Position numbers and translations under genes: made by a program. Source: Singulisphaera sp. GP187 (GTDB lineage: Bacteria > Planctomycetota > UBA1135 > UBA2386). Taken from it: a stretch of DNA of 64,000 nt. Positions 51,494-60,142 of this stretch are shown here, piece by piece; within the stretch, counting starts at the first letter, position 1; the number at the start of each line of letters is the position of its first letter. Under the pieces are notes generated by a model, which saw only the letters and a list, made by a program, of their open reading frames with translations, was not told where the DNA came from and did not search any database. The DNA lies in the NCBI GenBank assembly GCA_945871815.1, contig CAMBXM010000001.1, forward strand, positions 1 through 64,000. The letters are read 5' to 3'.

Positions 51494-54400
51494 ATGTCCT
51501 CCTCCCCGCGGCTCCTCGCCCTGCTGCCGTTCCTGTTCCCGCTCTTTGCCCAGGCCCCGACGACCTCAGCCGGCAACGTCGACTTGCCGCGCTTCCCGTC
51601 CCTGAGTCACGACGGCACCCGGATTGCCTTCTCGTGGCGCGGCGACCTGTGGACCGTCGCCGCCAGCGGCGGGCAAGCAATGCGACTCACCAGCCATCCT
51701 GCCGACGACGGCAAGAGCGCCTGGCTCGCGGATGACAGCGGGCTCGTGTTCGAGAGCGAACGCCAAGGCGCGCGCAACGTCTGGTTGATCCGCAGAGACG
51801 GCACTGGCATGCGGCAGATCACGACGCTCGACACCAGCAGCCTGTCGCTCTCGGCGGTCGCCAATAGCCCGCACGGCCTCGCGGTTTACTTCGACGCCAA
51901 TCTCGAAGGCGACCTGTTCCGGAGTACGCGACCCTACTACGTCCCGCTGACCGGCGGCGAGCCGGTGCGGACCCACGGCGCCTTCGGGACCGACGCAGCC
52001 CCTGACGAGAGTGGCCAGCGCGTGCTGTTCGAACGCGGTGGCAGTTCGTGGTCGCGGCGGCACTATCGCGGACCAGACCAGCGCGACGTCTGGTTGTTCG
52101 ATCGTCAGCAGCCCGCAGCCGCGGCCTTCACGCGACTCACCGAGTGGAATGGCAACGACGGCCACGCCCGCTTCCTGTCTGGCGACACCTTCGTCTTCCT
52201 GTCCGATCGCGAGTTCGACACCGTCAACCTCTACCGCCAAACTGGGAACGGCGCCGCCGAGCGACTCACCTCGTGGCAGGGCCAGGATCTGAAGGACCTC
52301 GCCGTTTCGGGCAATGGGGCGCTGGCCGCGTTCACCGTGTGGGATCGCCTCTACACGATCTCGCTGCGTCAGAAGTCCGAACCGACACCGATCGCGATCA
52401 TCGCAACCGAGGACTTCGGCGACGGCTTCGAACAGAAGGCCATGAACTCGCTGGGCAACGAAGGCGTGCTGAGCCCGGATGGCAAAGTCATGGCTGTCGT
52501 CGCCTACGGCGACGTGTGGATCAAGGGCATCGACAGCAAGCTGCCAGCTCGCCGCGTGACCGAGACGGCGGCGCGCGAGCAGGATGTTGCCTTCAGCGCC
52601 GATGGCGAGACGCTCTTCTTCACCAGCGACCAGAGCGGCAACGAGAGTATCTGGCAGGCGACGGTGACGGCCGTGCGCGACGACGTGAGGAAGAGCTTCG
52701 AACTCGCAACCAAACCCGCAGGCGAAGCCGTGAAGCCCGCTGCGAACCAGGTCGAGACCCAGAACGAGAAGCCAGCGGACAAGCAGAAGGACGACGACGA
52801 GCCGGAGGACGAGGTGGGCGCAGCGGATACCACCGGCAGCGAGGAGCAAAAGAGCGCCAGCAAGAAGGTCGACAAGAAGGACGCGAAGGAAGCACCGAAC
52901 CGCTGGCTCGAGGCCGTGAGCTTCGCCGTGACCGAGCTGATCGGCGGCGCCGAGAACGACCGGCAACCGGTGCCCAGCCCCGACGGCAAGCACCTTGCAT
53001 TCCGCCGTGGCCGCGGCGACCTCTGCTTGTTCGAACTCGCGACCAAGACTGCAAGAGTGCTCCGTTCGGGTTGGGATCCCTCGATCGAGTACATCTGGAG
53101 CCCTGACGCGACGGCGATCGCGTTCGCGCAAGACGACATCAACTTCAACAAGGACATCTGGATCGTTCCGGTCGACGGCAGCAAGCCGCCGGTGAACGTG
53201 ACGCGCCACCCCGACAACGACACGCGCCCACGCTTTTCGCACGACGGCAAGGTGCTCGCGTTCTTGTCCGAACGCACCAACGAAGAACTCGACGCGTGGT
53301 ATGTGTTCCTCGACAAGTCGCTGGAAACACTCTCGCGCTTCGAACAGGAACAGCACTGGAAGGCCGCCAGCGAAGTGGCGAAGAAGCGCAAGCCGCTGGC
53401 CAAGAAGGCGGCGCCAAAACTCGATGATGCGCCAGCGCCGCCGGCGGTCATGCCCGCATGGGACCTCGCCGATGCCTACCTGCGCGTGCGCCGCATCACC
53501 AGCGCGCCTGGCAACGAGAGCAATCTCGAACTGCTGCCGTCGGGCGATCGCATCCTGATCTCGACCAATGAGGGCCTGCAAACGGTCAGGCTCGACGGCA
53601 CCGAGACCAAGAAGATCGCCGGCACGCTACGGGTGATGGGCCTCAGCCTGTCCGGAGACCACGCCTTCGGCATTGCAGCTGGCAAGGCCGCCACGCTTGC
53701 GCTCGCCGGCGGCGACATGAAGACCGCCGAACTCGACGCCGTGATCCTCGTCGACAAGCAGCAGCGGAACAGCCAGAAGTTCTTGGAGGCAGCACGCGCG
53801 CTCGGCGAGGAGTTCTACCACCCGACGATGAAGGGCCTCGATTGGCCAGCGCTGACTGCCACCTACCATCAACTGGCGCGGCAAGCGCGCACGGCCGACG
53901 AGTTTGACTACGTCGCCAATCGCTTCCTCGGCGAACTCAATGCCAGTCACCTCGGCATCCGCACGCCGCGGGGTGAGGGCGGTCCGCGACTCCCGCAAGG
54001 ACGAGTCGGCCTGCAAGCAGTACCGATCGAGGCCGGCTTCCAGGTCGCGCGCGTGATCGAGCAAATGCCGGCAATGCGAAGCAAGACGCCGCTGCAGCCG
54101 GGCGACGTGATCACCGCTGTCGACTACAAGCCAGTCGCGACGAACGCCACGCTCGAGAGCCACTTCACCGGCCGCAGCAACCGCGAGACCGTGGCCACCG
54201 TCGTGCGCACGCTCGCGGACGGTCGCACGGTCACCTTCGACACCTTTGTGGAGCCGGTCGCGGCCAGCGCGGCGGCCGAGATCGCCTACGAGAATGCGTG
54301 GCGAGGCATGGCAGCGAGAGTCGAGGAGTGGTCTGCCGGTCGACTCGGCTACATCCACATCCAGGGCATGGACCAACCGTCGCTCGACGAATTCGAACGC

Positions 54401-54919
54401 GGTCTCTATGCCGCCACCGAGGGCAAGGACGGCCTGATCGTCGACGTGCGCAACAATGGCGGTGGCTGGACCGCGGACCGACTCATGGCGTCGCTAGCGG
54501 CGCCGCGCCACGCCTACACCGTGCCGCGAGGCCAGGACCCCAGCATCACGACGGGTTACCCGCAAGACCGCTTGTTCATCCAACGATGCATCGTGGCGAC
54601 CAACATGCTGTGCAACGAGAAGAGCTTCTCCAACGCCGAGATCACGGCGCACGCCTTCAAGGCGGTGAAGCGCGGCACCCTGGTGGGCCAGCAGACCTAC
54701 GGCGGCGTGATCTCGACCGGGGGCATTGTCCTGCTCGACGGTACGACATGCCGCATGCCGACGCGCGGTTGGTACACCCTCGACGGCGTCGACATGGAGA
54801 ACCACGGCGCCATGCCGGATCTCCTCGTCGCGCAGACCCCGCAGGACGAAGCCGCCGACTTTGACGCCCAGCTGAAGGCTGCCGTCGACGACCTGCTGCA
54901 GCGCCTGCCGAGGAAATGA
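51494..54919 (+). CDS. Tricorn-type protease (beta-propeller, PDZ, S41)
   Basis: 1,141 residues with a signal peptide (LLPFLFPLFAQA). Two WD/TolB-like beta-propellers span about 30-690 (LPRFPSLSHDGTRIAFSWRG, SPDGKVMAVVAYGDVWI, SPDGKHLAFRRGRGDL), with a charged Lys/Glu linker near 415-465. The tricorn core part has ELNASHLGI (the Ser-His pair found in tricorn), then a PDZ-like block (KTPLQPGDVITAVDYKPV). The S41 peptidase follows: GRLGYIHIQGM, DGLIVDVRNNGGGWTADRL, and the serine motif NEKSFSNAEI (S1044 or S1046). An exported rather than cytoplasmic tricorn is typical of bacteria. Predicted to degrade oligopeptides or misfolded proteins outside the cytoplasm. Confidence 0.92.
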   Translation: MSSSPRLLALLPFLFPLFAQAPTTSAGNVDLPRFPSLSHDGTRIAFSWRGDLWTVAASGGQAMRLTSHPADDGKSAWLADDSGLVFESERQGARNVWLIRRDGTGMRQITTLDTSSLSLSAVANSPHGLAVYFDANLEGDLFRSTRPYYVPLTGGEPVRTHGAFGTDAAPDESGQRVLFERGGSSWSRRHYRGPDQRDVWLFDRQQPAAAAFTRLTEWNGNDGHARFLSGDTFVFLSDREFDTVNLYRQTGNGAAERLTSWQGQDLKDLAVSGNGALAAFTVWDRLYTISLRQKSEPTPIAIIATEDFGDGFEQKAMNSLGNEGVLSPDGKVMAVVAYGDVWIKGIDSKLPARRVTETAAREQDVAFSADGETLFFTSDQSGNESIWQATVTAVRDDVRKSFELATKPAGEAVKPAANQVETQNEKPADKQKDDDEPEDEVGAADTTGSEEQKSASKKVDKKDAKEAPNRWLEAVSFAVTELIGGAENDRQPVPSPDGKHLAFRRGRGDLCLFELATKTARVLRSGWDPSIEYIWSPDATAIAFAQDDINFNKDIWIVPVDGSKPPVNVTRHPDNDTRPRFSHDGKVLAFLSERTNEELDAWYVFLDKSLETLSRFEQEQHWKAASEVAKKRKPLAKKAAPKLDDAPAPPAVMPAWDLADAYLRVRRITSAPGNESNLELLPSGDRILISTNEGLQTVRLDGTETKKIAGTLRVMGLSLSGDHAFGIAAGKAATLALAGGDMKTAELDAVILVDKQQRNSQKFLEAARALGEEFYHPTMKGLDWPALTATYHQLARQARTADEFDYVANRFLGELNASHLGIRTPRGEGGPRLPQGRVGLQAVPIEAGFQVARVIEQMPAMRSKTPLQPGDVITAVDYKPVATNATLESHFTGRSNRETVATVVRTLADGRTVTFDTFVEPVAASAAAEIAYENAWRGMAARVEEWSAGRLGYIHIQGMDQPSLDEFERGLYAATEGKDGLIVDVRNNGGGWTADRLMASLAAPRHAYTVPRGQDPSITTGYPQDRLFIQRCIVATNMLCNEKSFSNAEITAHAFKAVKRGTLVGQQTYGGVISTGGIVLLDGTTCRMPTRGWYTLDGVDMENHGAMPDLLVAQTPQDEAADFDAQLKAAVDDLLQRLPRK

Positions 54920-54924
54920 CCAAC

Positions 54925-54969
54925 CCGGCACCGCGGAGGTTTGGCCGAAGGCTGAACGCCGCGTGCCGG
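54925..54969 (+). terminator. Imperfect hairpin after tricorn gene, terminator-like
   Basis: CCGGCACCGCGG (54925-54936) pairs with CCGCGTGCCGG (54959-54969) with one bulged base. The 22-nt loop can itself fold (GGCC with GGCT). No T tract. Lies between convergent genes. Confidence 0.45.
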
Positions 54970-54974
54970 CCAGG

Positions 54975-55042
54975 GAGCTCTCGAAGTGGTTTCAGAATGG
55001 CCTGCGAGCGAGGCCGAGCAACGCAGTCCGAGGGCCAGGAGT
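54975..55042 (+). repeat. Dispersed intergenic repeat, copy B
   Basis: About 68 bp, roughly 85% identical to copy A (25148-25215). Its centre GGCCT-GCGAGCG-AGGCC is a perfect 5-bp hairpin. It fills the gap between the terminator-like hairpin and the end of the methyltransferase gene. Copy A matches it from GAGCTCTCGAAGTG through AGGGC-AGGAG. Confidence 0.75.
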
Positions 55043-55043
55043 C

Positions 55044-55793
55044 TCAGCGCATGCGCCGGAATGCGTTCACCACGTCGCCGTCGTGATGCACATGCGTCAA
55101 CGACCGCAGCGTCGGCGAGCCCGCGAGAAGGTCCTTCAGGTGCACATGCTGATGCATCGGAAACGCCGGCCCGACATCGTGCGCATCGATGATGAGATAC
55201 ATGAGGCCGCCGGGCTTCAGCGCCCGTGCGAGTCGCTCCACGGTCGCGGCTGGATCCGGCACATGCTCGATGACCGAGTCCGAGAACACGAGGTCCCACT
55301 GCCGACCTTCTGGCAACACGAGTTCCGACGACGGTGTGTGCAGGATCTCGATGTCGCGCTGCCCAGTCCGCTCGAAGTACCACCGCGCAAACTTCGCAGC
55401 CGGACCGTCGACATCGCAGTAGGTCACACGCCGACCTTCATCGCGCAACAGCGAGCACGTGAGTCCGAGCCCGCCGCCGAACTCGATCACATCGGGCCCG
55501 ATGCTGGTCATCCACTGCCAATGCCCGAAGTGCTGGTAGACCTGTTTGCGCCAGGCCTTGCTGCGACTGCCGTGCAGCAGGTCGAACAGATACTCGTCCG
55601 TGTTCTCGTAGTAGACCTTGGCCTTGTCGCAGAAGGTCGCGCCTTCGCACTCGCTCCAGGTCACCTGGTTGAAGGCGCCAAACTTCGTCGCGCACTGCTC
55701 GACGATCTCGACAGGGATGCCGGTGTACTCCGAGTAGAGCGCAACTGACGAAGTGTCCGCAGTGATAGCCGGGAGCTCGGTGGCGATGGTCAT
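55044..55793 (-). CDS. Class I SAM-dependent methyltransferase
   Basis: 249 residues. Motif I is VIEFGGGLGLTCSLL, with the acidic residue after strand 2 in VTYCDVDGP; the later blocks are WDLVFSDSVIEHVPDP and ALKPGGLMYLIID. An N-terminal helical extension of about 90 residues precedes the Rossmann core. The substrate cannot be told. The gene has a compact 3' boundary with a dispersed repeat and lies convergent to the tricorn gene. Confidence 0.85.
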   Translation of the reverse strand: MTIATELPAITADTSSVALYSEYTGIPVEIVEQCATKFGAFNQVTWSECEGATFCDKAKVYYENTDEYLFDLLHGSRSKAWRKQVYQHFGHWQWMTSIGPDVIEFGGGLGLTCSLLRDEGRRVTYCDVDGPAAKFARWYFERTGQRDIEILHTPSSELVLPEGRQWDLVFSDSVIEHVPDPAATVERLARALKPGGLMYLIIDAHDVGPAFPMHQHVHLKDLLAGSPTLRSLTHVHHDGDVVNAFRRMR

Positions 55794-55877
55794 GGTCGAT
55801 CCTCGCCCGTGCTATCGGGACTTTGGCCGCGGCAACTGAAAGCCGGGCAGCCAAGAAGGTGCGCCGGCCACGGCGGC

Positions 55878-56657
55878 TCAACGAGACTCACGCCGCTGCG
55901 CGAACATCCACTCGAGCGCGCCGTCCCTGCCGTAGGCCTGCCGCCAACTGTCGTGACCGACGCCGGGCAGTTCGCTGTATTGGACGTCGAGATCGAGCTT
56001 CTTGGCCGCGGCGTGCATCTGCCGCGAACGCACCACGGGGACTGCCGAGTCGGCGTCGCCATGCCAGATCCACAGCGGCAAGGACGCGAGCTTGCCCATC
56101 GACGCCGGGTCGCCGCCGCCGCACACGGGGACCAGCGCGGCGAAGCGCTCGGGCATGCGCATCGCAAGATCGAAGGCGCCGTAGCCGCCCATCGAGAGTC
56201 CCGTCAAGTAGACACGATCGGGATCGACGTTCTCGGTCGCGAGCACCCGGTCCATCGCTGCGATCACGGCGCTCATCGCCCGCGTCGGGCGGGCAGGCAA
56301 GGGCGACGGATCGATCTCGCTCCACGGCACGTCGGCCCACTTCTCACCGTCTGGGCACTGCACGGCGAGCAGATAACAGGAGAACCTGGCGCGCATCGCA
56401 TCCCCGGCCAAGTTGAGAGGCAGCCACGTCAACTGTTTGCTGTTGTCTTCGCCGCGCTCGCCAGCGCCATGCAGAAAGATGACCAAGGGCTGCGGCTCGC
56501 CCACGTTCGCGTTGGGGCGAAGCAACTGGAACGGATAACGCACACTGTCGATCTCGACAGCGGAGGCTTGAAACACGGTGAGGTCTCGATCGGTTGCGAG
56601 TGACGAACAGGCAGCGAAAAGCACGAGTAACGTCGCAGCAGAGCGCATCACGCGCAT
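55878..56657 (-). CDS. Lipid-anchored alpha/beta-hydrolase (PHB depolymerase/esterase type)
   Basis: 259 residues from the ATG at 56657; the alternative ATG at 56648 shortens it by three. Lipobox FAAC after a short hydrophobic segment. Hydrolase motifs: LVIFLHGAGERGED (oxyanion region), nucleophile GLSMGGYGAFDLA, LWIWHGDADSAVPV (Asp) and LPGVGHDSWRQAYG (His). This layout matches the PHB-depolymerase/feruloyl-esterase-like family, often found as surface lipoproteins acting on esters. The substrate is unknown. Confidence 0.88.
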   Translation of the reverse strand: MRVMRSAATLLVLFAACSSLATDRDLTVFQASAVEIDSVRYPFQLLRPNANVGEPQPLVIFLHGAGERGEDNSKQLTWLPLNLAGDAMRARFSCYLLAVQCPDGEKWADVPWSEIDPSPLPARPTRAMSAVIAAMDRVLATENVDPDRVYLTGLSMGGYGAFDLAMRMPERFAALVPVCGGGDPASMGKLASLPLWIWHGDADSAVPVVRSRQMHAAAKKLDLDVQYSELPGVGHDSWRQAYGRDGALEWMFAQRRESR

Positions 56658-56883
56658 TGTGCGAGCCGGCGGCGTGAACGCCACCGTCACGACGGTGCAT
56701 CCGCCTGCGGCGCAGGCCATGGCTCTCGACGTCGCCGCACTCGCAGGGTCCTCCGAACCGGAGGTCGATCTCGCGGAGCATGGCACGGAAGGAGCTCGCC
56801 CTTCCTGAGGCTGCCCGACGGCAGAACCGCAGGACACGGACAGCACGCTTCCGCGTGCGCTGCACGTTGCGCATGATCGCCGC

Positions 56884-57984
56884 ATGCTGCGTGGCGACCA
56901 CCCCACCTCAGTGCGCGTCCGCGCCATTTGTCTGCTCGCGCTGCTCGGCGCGCTGTCGGCAGCCTTGGTCGCGCTAGGCAATCCTGGCAACATGGGCCTC
57001 TGCGGTGCGTGCTTCCTGCGCGACATCGGCGGTGCGCTGCGGCTCCACGGTGGCCCGGCGATCTTGCGGCCCGAGGTGCCGGGCATTGTGCTCGGCGCCC
57101 TTCTGCTGTCGCTGGCGACCCGACGCCACGTCGGCCGCAGTGGCAGCTATGCCATGGCGCGCTTCTTTTTGTGCGTCGCCATGGGCATCGGCGCGATGGT
57201 GTTTCTCGGCTGTCCGTTTCGTGTGCTCCAACGACTCGGCGGCGGCGACCTGAACGCGTTGCTGGCGCTGCCCGGACTCTTGCTCGGCGTGTTCCTCGCC
57301 ACGCGCTCCGAAGGTCGCGGTTACACGCTCGGCAAGACCAGCGAAGTGCCGCTAGCCGTCGGCTTGCTCGGACCCGCACTGTTCCTCGTGGTGCTGTCGA
57401 TGTTCGTGTTCGGCACCGTCCTGGCGGGACCTGAGCACGGTGCCGCAACAGGCCCAGCGCATGCACCTTGGCAACTCGCGCTCGGCGGCGGGCTCGGCGC
57501 GGGTGCCGTGCTCTCGGCCACGGGCTTCTGCGCGATCAGTGCCTGTCGACAGGTGTTGGCGCGCCGCGGCCCCATGCGGTTCGCAGCACTGGCGTTCGTG
57601 CTCGCCTACGCGGCGACCAGCGCCGCGACGGGCAATCTCCGCGTCGGCTTCGACGGCCAGCCGATCGCACACGGCCACTGGCTGTGGAACAACCTTGCAC
57701 TCGTTCTGGTCGGCCTGTGCGGGACATTCGCCGGCGGCTGCCCAGTGCGGCAACTGGTGATGACCGGAGAAGGCAACGGCGACGCAATGGTCGGCGTCGT
57801 GGGTCTGGTCCTCGGCGGATCGCTCGCCCATGGTCTGAAACTCGCTGCCACACCTGCGACCGCGGACGATCTCGGCGGGCCTTCAGCTGGCGGCAAAATC
57901 GCAGTCGTCGTGCTGCTGGTGGCAGTCACGCTGTACGGCATTGCCATGCAACCGCGTGCGGGCCGCGACCCAGCGAGCCGCTGA
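56884..57984 (+). CDS. yedE: YedE-family putative selenium transporter
   Basis: 366 residues with about nine membrane helices. Distinctive motifs are GNMGLCGACFLRDIGGALR, LRPEVPGIVLGALL, GAMVFLGCPFRVLQRLGGG and GTFAGGCPVRQLVMTGEG, which match the YeeE/YedE subgroup annotated as a selenium metabolism/transport protein (seleno-YedE). Cysteines in the CGAC, LGCPFR and GGCPVRQL motifs may bind the chalcogen. No yedF/SirA-like gene is adjacent; the next gene is DUF3817. Together with the UGA-containing redox gene at 16635-17609 this points to selenium use in the organism. A sulfur-compound role is the main alternative for this superfamily. Confidence 0.82.
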   Translation: MLRGDHPTSVRVRAICLLALLGALSAALVALGNPGNMGLCGACFLRDIGGALRLHGGPAILRPEVPGIVLGALLLSLATRRHVGRSGSYAMARFFLCVAMGIGAMVFLGCPFRVLQRLGGGDLNALLALPGLLLGVFLATRSEGRGYTLGKTSEVPLAVGLLGPALFLVVLSMFVFGTVLAGPEHGAATGPAHAPWQLALGGGLGAGAVLSATGFCAISACRQVLARRGPMRFAALAFVLAYAATSAATGNLRVGFDGQPIAHGHWLWNNLALVLVGLCGTFAGGCPVRQLVMTGEGNGDAMVGVVGLVLGGSLAHGLKLAATPATADDLGGPSAGGKIAVVVLLVAVTLYGIAMQPRAGRDPASR

Positions 57985-58017
57985 CCGCGGGCCCCGGCCG
58001 GCACTTTCCGCACCTGC

Positions 58018-58329
58018 TCAGGGCTTCTGCCCTTCCCGAATCCAGTCCTTGAGGTGCCGATCGAGGAAGAACGGCACGATCGGCAGCAGCGACGCCACGA
58101 ACACGACCAGCAGGCGCCGCCGCGACCAGTGCCGCCGGACGAGCGTAGCCAGCAGCAGCAAGACCATCAGCAGGAAGAGCACGCCATGTGCCATCCCAGT
58201 GACCCGCACCAGCATGGTTCCGATCGGCCACTTGCCGCCGTACTTGACGACCATCGCCGAGAGCAGCAGCACGTAGCTGACGGCTTCGACCAGGGCCACG
58301 CGGCGAAGCCAAACCAGAAGGTGGGTCAT
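58018..58329 (-). CDS. DUF3817 family membrane protein
   Basis: 103 residues from the ATG at 58329, normal for DUF3817, with about three membrane helices. Features are RRVALVEAVSYVLLL, VRVTGMAHGVLFLLMVLLLL with the family His, and RRLLVVFVASLLPIVPFFLDRHL. Function unknown. It is convergent with yedE, with 33 bp between stops. Confidence 0.85.
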   Translation of the reverse strand: MTHLLVWLRRVALVEAVSYVLLLSAMVVKYGGKWPIGTMLVRVTGMAHGVLFLLMVLLLLATLVRRHWSRRRLLVVFVASLLPIVPFFLDRHLKDWIREGQKP

Positions 58330-58498
58330 GGGGCGAGCACGGTGCCGGACCTGATGGGCAGCCGCAAGTACGACATCGTCGCAGAGGCTACCCACCACCT
58401 TCGCACGGCGGTTGGCGGCGAACCGCACCAAGATTCCCTGACACACGGACGGTCGCGACGATCAGAATGCGCCCCCCCCTGAACCCGAGGACCTCTTC

Positions 58499-60091
58499 GT
58501 GCAACGACCCCTTCTCGCTGCCTGTTTCCTGACGATCCCGCTCCTTGCTCAGAGCAATGCCGTTCCTGGTCTCGATGTCAGCACCTACGAACTGGGTGAC
58601 GCCACGGTGTTTGGCCGTCGTGGCTCCGCGTTTCCCAATGGCGAAGTCGGCATCAACCTTGGTCACTCGATGTGCAACTCAGGCACCGTGATCATCCCGT
58701 GGGTCGGCTCCTCCGCGACACAGATGTTGTCCACCTACCCGCGCATCGCGTCGCTCCTCGCTCGCGAGAGCGATGGCCGCATGGTGCAAGTGTCCGGCAA
58801 GTCGTTCTGCAAGCACTCGGCCACCGCCTTCAACTTCACCGGCGGCCCCTGCGGCACCTGCCAAGCAGGACCATCGCAGACCTGGCGCATCCAGTGCTCG
58901 GACGTCTACAGCAGCGGTTTCAGCAGTACCGGATCGCTCGGTCCGACCACGGAGATCGATCCATGGCTCGGAACTTGGAACCCAATCGGCAGCTACTTTG
59001 ACCGCGGCCTCCCTGAAGTCGCACCACCCGCCAACAGCGACGGCATCCGCTCGCCGATCACCTGGAGCGACCCGATCCAGGGCCGCATGCTCGTGCCCGA
59101 TACCGAACTCGACGTTCCGGGTGCCAGCTTCTGGGGGCAAGTCTGGGTCAGCGTCATCGGCGAACCCGGCGACAACCGCGGCAACAACGCGACCACGCGG
59201 CGCGCGACCTTCACGCGCACGGCGACGAACTTCACCGGCGCAGTCACCGGCACAGCAGTAGTCGCACCCGTGTTGACTCGCTGGACCGGCGCCACGACGA
59301 CCCTTGGCCGCAACGGCCTCGATGACGGTCACTTCATGGTTGGCGTCAAGGTGACGGGACCCGTCGACGGCTTCTGGCACTACGAGTACGCCATCCACAA
59401 CATCGACAATGCGCGGGGCGGGGCCGCCTTTCGCATCCCGGTTTGCAGCAGCGCGCAGGTGCGCAACGTCGGCTTCCGCGACATCGACCGCGATGCGCTG
59501 AACCAGTGGCAGTACACGCGGACCGGCAACGAACTGGCGTGGCAGGCTCCGGCGAACAACCCGCACGACTGGAACACGATCTACAACGTCTGGTTCGACT
59601 GTGATGCCGCACCGATCGCTGGCACGTTCGCAGTGGACCAGGCGCGCATCGGCCCGGGCGCACTCAGCGTCGCGGTCGCTAGCTCGATCCCCGGCCAACT
59701 CTGGCACGAGAACCTCGGCGCCGGATGCGGCACCCCGACCGCGACCTTTCGCACCGTTGGCGTGCCGAGCGTGCCGAGCCCGAGTTACGCGCTGGGCGTG
59801 ACCGGTGCGCCATCGTCGCTGGCGCTGATCGTGTTGACGTTCGCCGGCAGCAACACGCCTCTAGGTGGCGGTTGCACGCAGTGGATCGACACCAACCAGC
59901 TATTGGGCACCGAACTGACGGCCACCAACGCCGGCGGAGTGGCGACGTGGAACCTGCCGATTCCTGCGGGTCTCGCGCCTTTCGACCTGTTCGGCCAAGC
60001 GGCGGTGTTGTTGCCGGGCGGCCCCGCCTTTGGCGCCGCGGTGCTGAGTAACGCCCTGCGTCTGCGCATTGGCGGCATCGGCTGCCCGTGA
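58499..60091 (+). CDS. Secreted protein with C-terminal beta domain
   Basis: 530 residues from a GTG at 58499. Signal peptide MQRPLLAACFLTIPLLAQS. The body (about 20-410) is beta-rich with many Gly/Asn/Thr turns. The last ~115 residues, from GAGCGTPTATFRTVGVPSV through FDLFGQAAVLLPGGP, repeat the tail pattern seen on the proteins at 9216 and 12330 (a Cys-containing start, alternating small-residue strands, a Pro-rich strand end). Function unknown. Confidence 0.75.
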   Translation: MQRPLLAACFLTIPLLAQSNAVPGLDVSTYELGDATVFGRRGSAFPNGEVGINLGHSMCNSGTVIIPWVGSSATQMLSTYPRIASLLARESDGRMVQVSGKSFCKHSATAFNFTGGPCGTCQAGPSQTWRIQCSDVYSSGFSSTGSLGPTTEIDPWLGTWNPIGSYFDRGLPEVAPPANSDGIRSPITWSDPIQGRMLVPDTELDVPGASFWGQVWVSVIGEPGDNRGNNATTRRATFTRTATNFTGAVTGTAVVAPVLTRWTGATTTLGRNGLDDGHFMVGVKVTGPVDGFWHYEYAIHNIDNARGGAAFRIPVCSSAQVRNVGFRDIDRDALNQWQYTRTGNELAWQAPANNPHDWNTIYNVWFDCDAAPIAGTFAVDQARIGPGALSVAVASSIPGQLWHENLGAGCGTPTATFRTVGVPSVPSPSYALGVTGAPSSLALIVLTFAGSNTPLGGGCTQWIDTNQLLGTELTATNAGGVATWNLPIPAGLAPFDLFGQAAVLLPGGPAFGAAVLSNALRLRIGGIGCP

Positions 60092-60142
60092 GGACAAACG
60101 GCAGGGCGCGCCACGGCAATACCGCAGCGCGCGCCTGACATC

